Assembly: GCA_023428515.1 (NCBI GenBank)
Contig: JAEYXI010000473.1
Coordinates: 1-11,017, forward strand
Reading direction: 5' to 3'
DNA from: Pseudomonadota bacterium
GTDB lineage: Bacteria > Pseudomonadota > Alphaproteobacteria > Rhizobiales > Rhizobiaceae
Length of the DNA stretch: 11,017 nt
Part shown: positions 6,218-11,017 of the stretch, one piece after another
Position numbering within the stretch: position 1 is the first letter of the stretch
Layout of the letters: the number at the start of each line of letters is the position of its first letter
Translations under genes and position numbers: made by a program
Notes under the pieces: model-generated
Seen by the model: only the letters and a program-made list of their open reading frames with translations
Database searches by the model: none
What the model was told of the DNA's origin: nothing

Positions 6218-6967
6218 TCAGGCATTTTCTGTTGCAGACCGGGCATCGTCCGCACGCCGGGCGCCACGCCTAATCGTACCGACCCAGGCGCGCGCGATGG
6301 CAAGGCCGACGGCGTCCGCCCTCGGTCCGTGGCGGGCCGCCTCCTCGTCGTGGCGGGCCGCCCAGCCCGGCTGGTTCTCGGCGAGCAGGTCGGCAAAAAC
6401 AGTGTTCCACCTGGCGACGTGCTGGCGGTCCGCCTCGAAGTGGAATTGGATGCCGTAGGCGGCGCGGCCGACGCGGAACGCCTGGTTGCCGGCCGCCTCG
6501 TTGCGCGCCAGGTGGGTGGCGCCTGCCGGCAGGGTGAACGTATCCTCGTGCCACTGGAAGATCGGAAAGTCGTCGAACGCGGCGCCGAGCACTGCGTCGG
6601 CCTTGCCTTCTTCTGTGCGCGAGACCGGCTGCCAGCCGAATTCGGGGGCAGCGCCGAGCAGATTGTCGCCGCCATAGGCGCGCGCCAGGAGCTGGCTGCC
6701 GAGGCAGATGCCGAGTACCGAGCGGCCGCCGTCGCCGAAATCGCGCATCAGGGAGAGCAATGCCGGGAAATAGGGGCTGCCTTCGTCGTCGAGCGCGTTC
6801 TGGCCGCCGCCGAGAACGACCAGCGCGTCGTGGCCGGAAGCATTTTTGGGAAGAGCCTCTCCGGAATAAGGCCGGCGAAGGTCGATTTCGGCCTCGGCTT
6901 CGGCGAGTGCGGCGCCGAGCTGGCCCAGCCCCTCATCCTCGAAATTCTGGACTACAAGCACCCGCAT
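6218..6967 (-). CDS. Class I glutamine amidotransferase-like protein (GMP synthase-type GATase domain)
   Basis: A stand-alone 249-residue GATase1-fold protein. The nucleophile elbow GICLGSQLLA carries Cys88, and YGIQFHFEAD carries His176 and Glu178, completing a Cys-His-Glu triad; HEDTF at 140-144 is the usual pre-His block. Such proteins (COG0518-like) hydrolyse glutamine or a gamma-glutamyl amide, but no synthetase partner domain is attached or adjacent, so the substrate cannot be assigned. The C-terminus (about 215-249) is Arg/Ala-rich and probably disordered. The start at 6967 gives the canonical MRVLVVQNFE beta-strand, with GGGG six bases upstream. It is divergent from the Ada-like unknown gene, with only 71 bases to its preferred start, and lies upstream of the small membrane protein gene on the same strand. 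Confidence 0.88.
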   Translation of the reverse strand: MRVLVVQNFEDEGLGQLGAALAEAEAEIDLRRPYSGEALPKNASGHDALVVLGGGQNALDDEGSPYFPALLSLMRDFGDGGRSVLGICLGSQLLARAYGGDNLLGAAPEFGWQPVSRTEEGKADAVLGAAFDDFPIFQWHEDTFTLPAGATHLARNEAAGNQAFRVGRAAYGIQFHFEADRQHVARWNTVFADLLAENQPGWAARHDEEAARHGPRADAVGLAIARAWVGTIRRGARRADDARSATENA

Positions 6968-7038
6968 GATCGACCCCGCGTGACTAAGCGCGCCTGAGGG
7001 ATATCATGGGATTCGAACGTCTTGGAAGGTGTTTCGCG

Positions 7039-7722
7039 ATGCCCTTGCAGAACCGGGTCGATCCGTTCGGCGATATCCATGCAGTGGACGCGCGTGGCAT
7101 GTTCACGGGAAACCGCGGCGTCATTCACGACCCGACGACCAGGACTCTGCTGAAGAGACGCTGGACGACCAAGGCCTGGATCATCTGCACATGCGAGTAC
7201 AAGGGCGTGCGACGCGAGGTCATGGGCCGCAACGGCCCGAATGGCGGCGTAGGCTGGACCGAACTCTTCTTCCTCGACGAGGTGACCGCGCTGGCGGCCG
7301 GGCACCGGCCCTGTTTCCTGTGCCGGCGCGAGCAGGCTAAGGAATTCGCGGCGTGTTTCGCGAAAGGCAATGAGCTTCCATCGATCGCCGCCCCAAACAT
7401 CGACAGGATCCTGCACGGCGAACGTCGCGCATCGAACGGCGCGGTCCACAAACTGACCCCAAGCGAGGCCTGGGCGTTGCCCGACGGAGCAATGGTCGCG
7501 CAGCGCGATCTGGCGTTCGCAATTCGCGGCGAATGGCTGGTCCCCTGGTTCAACGAGGGCTACGGCAGAATCCAAAGTCGGGAAGCGGTAGAGAATACCG
7601 ACACGGTCCTGCTGACGCCGCCGAGCACCGTCGCCGCAATCCAGTCCGGCTACAAACCGATCTGGAGCGCGACCTTGCGGGACTTCGAAGCCAACGCCAA
7701 TCTCATAGGGCCTGACGTCTGA
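7039..7722 (+). CDS. Conserved hypothetical protein with Ada-like HRPCxxC motif
   Basis: A 227-residue protein of unknown function that I recall as a conserved hypothetical in alphaproteobacteria. The N-terminal half contains [11 protein letters not shown], then W-I-I-C50-T-C52, and about 40 residues later [10 protein letters not shown]92-FLC95-RRE. The second block resembles the Ada methyltransferase N-terminal zinc domain (EALAAGFRPCKRC in E. coli Ada). Four cysteines in CxC...CxxC order could bind zinc, although the spacing differs from Ada and no methyl-accepting active site can be assigned. The C-terminal half (about 125-227) has no recognised motif. I prefer the ATG at 7039 because [11 protein letters not shown] looks like the family N-terminus and GGAAGG sits nine bases upstream. 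The ATG at 7006, with GAGGG five bases before it, would add 11 residues. It is soluble, with no signal peptide. tag, another alkylation-repair gene, lies about 1.1 kb away. Confidence 0.85.
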   Translation: MPLQNRVDPFGDIHAVDARGMFTGNRGVIHDPTTRTLLKRRWTTKAWIICTCEYKGVRREVMGRNGPNGGVGWTELFFLDEVTALAAGHRPCFLCRREQAKEFAACFAKGNELPSIAAPNIDRILHGERRASNGAVHKLTPSEAWALPDGAMVAQRDLAFAIRGEWLVPWFNEGYGRIQSREAVENTDTVLLTPPSTVAAIQSGYKPIWSATLRDFEANANLIGPDV

Positions 7723-7725
7723 CGG

Positions 7726-7740
7726 GGCGGCTTGACCGCC
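7726..7740 (+). terminator. Weak hairpin after the Ada-like gene
   Basis: GGCGG-CTTGA-CCGCC starts three bases after the stop at 7722 and is followed by GCTTTG rather than a true T-run. The stem is only 5 bp. It may reduce read-through into rsmE, whose start is 44 bases from that stop, but co-transcription of the two genes is equally possible. Confidence 0.25.
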
Positions 7741-7766
7741 GCTTTGCGCTGCCGCATTGCTCGGCG

Positions 7767-8501
7767 ATGCGCGCCAATTACAAAATGCAGCGGCTTTTCG
7801 TGCCGCAAGATCTCGCGGTCGGAACGGCATTCGACGCCAGCCCGGAGCAGAGCCATTATCTCTCCAACGTCCTGCGCATGGCGGAGGGGGCGGAACTGCT
7901 CGTCTTCAACGGGCGCGACGGCGAGTGGCTTGCCAAGGTCGTCGCAAAGATGAAGAAGGCTGTGCGGCTGGAGGCAGTCGAGCAGACGCGGCCGCAGCCG
8001 GCGGCGCCCGACCTCGTCTACTGCTTCGCGCCGCTGAAGGTCGGGAGGCTGGATTATCTGGTGCAGAAGGCGGTCGAGATGGGCGCCGGCGTGCTGCAGC
8101 CCGTCATCACCCAGCATACGCAACTCGCCAAGGTGAGCATCGAGCGGCTTCAGGCCAATGCGGTGGAAGCAGCGGAGCAGTGCGGCATCCTTGCGATTCC
8201 CGAGGTGAGGGAGGCGCAGAAGTTTTCCCCACTGCTGGCCGGCTGGGACAAGGAGCGGCGGCTGATCTTCTGCGACGAGGACGCCTCCACCAACAATCCC
8301 TTGTCCGCGCTACAGGCGATCCCGGAGAAAAAGCTAGCGCTGCTGGTCGGGCCGGAAGGCGGTTTCTCCGAGGACGAGAGGCGGCAGTTGCGCGCCCTGC
8401 CCTTCGTGACGGCGATCCCGCTAGGCCCGCGCATCCTGAGGGCCGACACCGCCGCCGTCGCCGCGCTGGCGGTCATCCAGGCGACGGTCGGCGATTGGTG
8501 A
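7767..8501 (+). CDS. rsmE: 16S rRNA (uracil-1498-N3)-methyltransferase RsmE
   Basis: SPOUT-class methyltransferase that modifies U1498 of 16S rRNA in the 30S decoding region using S-adenosylmethionine. It has 244 residues, the usual length. The N-terminal PUA-like domain contains MQRLFVP and [10 protein letters not shown]; the C-terminal knot shows [13 protein letters not shown] (GPEGG at 195-199) and [11 protein letters not shown] (219-229), the SAM-binding knot signatures. [19 protein letters not shown] in the middle is also typical. The start at 7767 gives [11 protein letters not shown], which I recall from rhizobial RsmE; the internal ATG at 7785 is an alternative, and neither has a clear Shine-Dalgarno site. 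It is convergent with the terC-like gene, with a 48-bp gap holding a GC-rich hairpin. Confidence 0.95.
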   Translation: MRANYKMQRLFVPQDLAVGTAFDASPEQSHYLSNVLRMAEGAELLVFNGRDGEWLAKVVAKMKKAVRLEAVEQTRPQPAAPDLVYCFAPLKVGRLDYLVQKAVEMGAGVLQPVITQHTQLAKVSIERLQANAVEAAEQCGILAIPEVREAQKFSPLLAGWDKERRLIFCDEDASTNNPLSALQAIPEKKLALLVGPEGGFSEDERRQLRALPFVTAIPLGPRILRADTAAVAALAVIQATVGDW

Positions 8502-8526
8502 GGGCGACGCAGTAAGGCGTGACGCT

Positions 8527-8544
8527 GCGCCGCGGCAGCGGCGC
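8527..8544. terminator. GC hairpin between convergent rsmE and terC-like gene
   Basis: GCGCCGC (8527-8533), loop GGCA, GCGGCGC (8538-8544): a perfect 7-bp GC stem placed in the 48-bp gap between the two stops. There is no T-run on either side, so it is a weak or Rho-assisted terminator serving both directions at best. Confidence 0.45.
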
Positions 8545-8549
8545 TTGCC

Positions 8550-9203
8550 TCAGGGTCCGACGTAGGCCCAAACCTCCATGCCGCCGCGATAGATCATCTC
8601 CAGCGAAACGTAGAGGATGACGGCCAGGCCGACATAGGCGATCCAGCGGTGACGCTGCAGCAGACGAGCGATGAAGCTGGCCGCCACGCCCATCAGGGCG
8701 ATGGACAGGATCAGGCCGAACACCAGAATCTCCGGATGCTCGCGCGCCGCACCCGCGACCGCCAGCACGTTGTCGAGCGACATCGACACGTCGGCGATGA
8801 CGATCTGCCAGGCCGCCTGCGCGAAAGTCTTGCGCGGTGCGCCGGCGGCAACGACGCCGTCCTTGTTGAGATCCTTTTCCGCTAGCGCTTCAGTGGCGGC
8901 TTCTTCCTCGGCGTGGGTGGTGCGAAGTTCCCTCCACATCTTCCAGCACACCCAGAGGAGCAGCACGCCGCCGGCAAGCAGGAGACCGACGATCTGCAGC
9001 AATTGCGTGGTGGCGGCGGCGAAGCCGATGCGCAGCACGGTGGCAGCGACGATACCCATCAGGATCGCCTTCGCACGCTGTTCCTTGGGCAGGCCGGCGG
9101 CCGCAAGGCCGATGACGATGGCGTTGTCACCGGCCAGCACAAGGTCGATCATGATGACCTGAAGGAGAGCGGAAAGCGCCTCCGGAGTAAAAAATTCGGA
9201 CAT
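8550..9203 (-). CDS. TerC/YjbE-family integral membrane protein
   Basis: A 217-residue inner-membrane protein of the TerC superfamily, probably the YjbE-like branch. It has the two diagnostic acidic repeats: D20-LVLAG-D26-N27 in the first helix and D138-VSMSL-D144-N145 in a later helix, arranged as inverted halves of about three helices each. TerC relatives are linked to manganese export and metal homeostasis, so divalent-cation transport is the best guess; tellurite resistance is only the historical name. The loop between the halves (about 92-126) is acidic and contains DLNKDG, an EF-hand-like core. The start at 9203 gives MSEFFTPEAL; the ribosome site is weak (GGGTG five bases upstream). 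It is convergent with rsmE and divergent from gshA across a 426-bp gap. The Mn-sensing yybP-ykoY riboswitch known upstream of some relatives was looked for and not seen. Confidence 0.9.
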   Translation of the reverse strand: MSEFFTPEALSALLQVIMIDLVLAGDNAIVIGLAAAGLPKEQRAKAILMGIVAATVLRIGFAAATTQLLQIVGLLLAGGVLLLWVCWKMWRELRTTHAEEEAATEALAEKDLNKDGVVAAGAPRKTFAQAAWQIVIADVSMSLDNVLAVAGAAREHPEILVFGLILSIALMGVAASFIARLLQRHRWIAYVGLAVILYVSLEMIYRGGMEVWAYVGP

Positions 9204-9629
9204 TTGGCACCCGTTTGGCTTGGGCGCCGGCGGTTCGCGGCGATGGCGCGGGACGGTCGAGCGGAGGTTGGGTCCGCTTCGCGTCAGTCGATCATCGTCG
9301 AATGGATTTCATGAACGCCGGGCCTGGTTTGGACTTCCAGTCCGACATCACAGCTCGCTGGAGCTGCCAGAGGGGCCCGGTCTGGTGCGCCTCCTCTAGC
9401 CGCCGGGCGCGACAAGTTCAAGTGTGCGGTAGCGAGATCCCTTCGGATTGCTCAATGGCCGACCGCTCCGGCAGCGGCTTCGGCCGATATGCCCGCCAGA
9501 CGACGTGGTCGCGGTCTGCGCTCAAATGGCGTTGAACCCTGGCTCAGCTTTTTTCGCTTGATAGTCTCCTGACATTTCGTCAATCAAGCGCGCGGGCGGC
9601 GTCAGGTGGCCGGGCCCCAGGGGTATTGC
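9204..9629. other. 426-bp gap between terC-like gene and gshA, rich in stem-loops
   Basis: No convincing gene is present. Several perfect short inverted repeats occur in a row: GGACT-TCC-AGTCC (9331-9343), CAGCTC-GCTG-GAGCTG (9351-9366), CCAGA-N9-TCTGG (9367-9385), GCGCC/GGCGC (9387-9410) and a longer stem at 9457-9485 (GGCCGA+CCGCT pairing with AGCGG+TCGGCC around a CT bulge). The frames crossing it are short and unrecognisable. It must hold the promoters of both flanking genes, but I cannot place them with confidence. It may be leader RNA, an unannotated small RNA, or decayed sequence. Confidence 0.5.
9555..9590. promoter_or_regulatory. Inverted repeat in the gshA upstream region
   Basis: CGCTTGAT (9555-9562) and ATCAAGCG (9583-9590) are a perfect 8-bp inverted repeat. 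Inside it TGAC (9570-9573) pairs with GTCA (9579-9582) around loop ATTTC, so the sequence forms either an interrupted hairpin or a dyad operator. It ends 39 bases before the gshA ATG. There is no T-run after it on the plus strand, so it is unlikely to be a terminator for that direction. No known binding motif is recognised. Confidence 0.45.
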
Positions 9630-11003
9630 ATGGCGCGCGACACTACGGATTTCCGGCCGATCGAGAGCATCGACGAACTCGTTGCCTATCTCGCCGAGGG
9701 CAACAAGCCGCGCGAGAAGTGGCGGATCGGCACGGAGCACGAGAAGTTCCCCTTCTATGTCGACGGCAATGCGCCGGTTCCCTATGGAGGCGAGCGCGGT
9801 ATCCGCGCCATCCTCGAAGGCATGCAGGAGAAGCTCGGCTGGGACCCTATCCTGGATGCCGGACGCATCATCGGGCTGGTGGAACCGACCGGACAGGGCG
9901 CGATCTCGCTTGAGCCCGGCGGCCAGTTCGAACTGTCCGGCGCGCCGCTGGAGACGATCCACCAGACCTGCCGCGAGGGCAACGCGCATCTGGCGCAGGT
10001 GCGCGAGATCGCCGAGCCGCTGGGGGTGCGTTTCCTCGGACTCGGCGGCAGCCCGAAATGGACGCTCGCCGAGACGCCGAAGATGCCGAAGTCGCGCTAC
10101 GAGATCATGACGCGCTACATGCCGAAGGTCGGTTCGAAAGGCCTCGACATGATGTACCGCACCTGCACGATCCAGGTGAACCTCGACTTCGAGAGCGAGG
10201 CCGACATGCGCCGCAAGATGCAGGTTTCTCTGAAACTGCAGCCGCTGGCGACAGCCCTGTTCGCCAATTCGCCCTTCACCGAAGGGCATCCGAACGGGCT
10301 TCTCTCCTGGCGCGGCGACATCTGGCGCGATACGGACAACCAGCGATCGGGCCTGCTGGAATTCTGCTTCTCGCCCGAGTTCGGCTTCTTCGACTATGTA
10401 GACTGGGCGCTCGACGTGCCGATGTATTTCGTCATCCGCAACGACCAGTACCACGACATGACGCGCTACACCTTCCGGCAGTTCCTGACCGGCGAGGCAA
10501 GGGGCGAACTGCCTGACGTGCAGCCCTCGATCGGCGACTGGGCGAACCATCTGTCGACGCTCTTCCCCGATGTCAGGCTGAAGCGCTTCCTGGAGATGCG
10601 CGGCGCCGACGGCGGCCCATGGCGCAGGATCTGCGCGCTGCCGGCATTCTGGGTCGGGCTGCTCTACGATGCTGAGGCGCTCGACGCGGCGGAGGCGCTG
10701 ACGCGCGACTGGACCTATGAGGAGATCAGGGCCCTGCGCGACGCAGTGCCGGCACAAGGCATCGGCGCGGAGTTCCGTGGCAGGACACTGCGCGAGGTGG
10801 CGCGGGAGGTGATCGGCATTTCCCGTCTGGGACTGAAGAACCGCGACAGGAAGAACCGCGACGGCTATGACGAGACCTCGTTCCTGACCACGCTCGACGA
10901 GGTGGTTGCGCGCGGCACCACCAGCGCAGAAGAGATGCTGTCGGCCTACCACACGCGCTGGGGCGGCTCGATAGAGCCGGTCTTCCTCGAATACGCGTAT
11001 TGA
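9630..11003 (+). CDS. gshA: Glutamate-cysteine ligase, plant/rhizobial type
   Basis: ATP-dependent ligase joining L-glutamate and L-cysteine to gamma-glutamylcysteine, the first and rate-setting step of glutathione synthesis in the cytosol. It has 457 residues, matching the rhizobial/plant GCL (GCS2-type) group and not the E. coli GshA type. Visible signatures: WRIGTEHEKF at 31-40, GLVEPTGQGAISLEPGGQFELSG at about 82-104 (metal/ATP-binding glutamates), MMYRTCTIQVNLDF, and an ending HTRWGGSIEPVFLEYAY typical of the family. The start ATG at 9630 has AGGGG (9619-9623) six bases upstream; a GTG at 9606 would add eight residues and is less likely. The gene is complete, with 14 bases of window left after the stop. 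No gshB is visible here. The 426-bp upstream gap contains a perfect inverted repeat at 9555-9590 that could be regulatory. Confidence 0.96.
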   Translation: MARDTTDFRPIESIDELVAYLAEGNKPREKWRIGTEHEKFPFYVDGNAPVPYGGERGIRAILEGMQEKLGWDPILDAGRIIGLVEPTGQGAISLEPGGQFELSGAPLETIHQTCREGNAHLAQVREIAEPLGVRFLGLGGSPKWTLAETPKMPKSRYEIMTRYMPKVGSKGLDMMYRTCTIQVNLDFESEADMRRKMQVSLKLQPLATALFANSPFTEGHPNGLLSWRGDIWRDTDNQRSGLLEFCFSPEFGFFDYVDWALDVPMYFVIRNDQYHDMTRYTFRQFLTGEARGELPDVQPSIGDWANHLSTLFPDVRLKRFLEMRGADGGPWRRICALPAFWVGLLYDAEALDAAEALTRDWTYEEIRALRDAVPAQGIGAEFRGRTLREVAREVIGISRLGLKNRDRKNRDGYDETSFLTTLDEVVARGTTSAEEMLSAYHTRWGGSIEPVFLEYAY

Positions 11004-11017
11004 GGCGAGTGTAACAC

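Noticed and set aside
9215..9535. A 106-codon plus-strand frame in the terC-gshA gap, or remnant of an insertion sequence
   Set aside because: The product is low-complexity and rich in Ser/Arg with no recognisable motif; no terminal inverted repeats or target duplication were found around it.
9204..9629. yybP-ykoY (manganese) riboswitch upstream of the terC-like gene
   Set aside because: YjbE-type relatives can carry it, but the conserved GGGGAGTAG block and the paired loop sequences are not present on the minus strand of this gap.
9522..10952. A 476-codon open frame on the minus strand antisense to gshA
   Set aside because: It mirrors the codon periodicity of gshA, a typical high-GC shadow frame; its Arg/His/Leu-rich product matches nothing I know, while gshA is unmistakable.
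1..11017. CRISPR array, tRNA/rRNA genes, prophage or transposase genes
   Set aside because: No regularly spaced repeats, no cloverleaf or rRNA-like stretches, and no integrase/transposase motifs were seen in either strand.

Overview
The window looks like a chromosomal segment of a high-GC alphaproteobacterium, most likely Hyphomicrobiales and close to Mesorhizobium/Phyllobacteriaceae. This rests on recalled protein similarity (the N-termini of GlcF and RsmE, and the 457-residue plant/rhizobial-type glutamate-cysteine ligase), on strong G/C preference at third codon positions, and on a palindromic intergenic element of the kind scattered through rhizobial genomes. No database search was run. 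I see no phage genes, transposase, CRISPR array, tRNA or rRNA; this is mainly housekeeping and metabolic DNA.

Region 1 (1-4169, + strand) is a glycolate oxidase operon: glcD (5' end cut by the window edge), glcE, a small three-helix membrane protein (DUF4870/COG3671-like) and glcF. Together GlcDEF would oxidise glycolate to glyoxylate, passing electrons through FAD subunits and the two Fe-S clusters of GlcF. There are two oddities. A 146-bp folded-back repeat sits between glcD and glcE and is open in one frame from the glcD stop to the glcE start. The membrane-protein gene overlaps the glcE stop and has the best ribosome binding site in the operon. A hairpin at 4180-4218 closes the region and is an especially good terminator for the convergent gene on the other strand.

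Region 2 (4312-5890) has a secreted L,D-transpeptidase (- strand) divergent from tag, the 3-methyladenine DNA glycosylase I gene (+ strand).

Region 3 (5897-7722) has, on the - strand, a class I glutamine amidotransferase-like gene followed by a small single-helix membrane protein. Divergent from them is a conserved hypothetical gene whose product carries an Ada-like HRPCxxC motif and may bind zinc.

Region 4 (7767-11003) has rsmE (16S rRNA m3U1498 methyltransferase), a convergent TerC/YjbE-family membrane protein gene, a 426-bp gap rich in stem-loops, and gshA, the first enzyme of glutathione synthesis.

No clearly new multi-gene system is visible. The observations most worth following are the in-frame repeat joining glcD and glcE, the Ada-like unknown protein, the membrane gene inside the glycolate oxidase operon, and the chain of hairpins upstream of gshA/terC.
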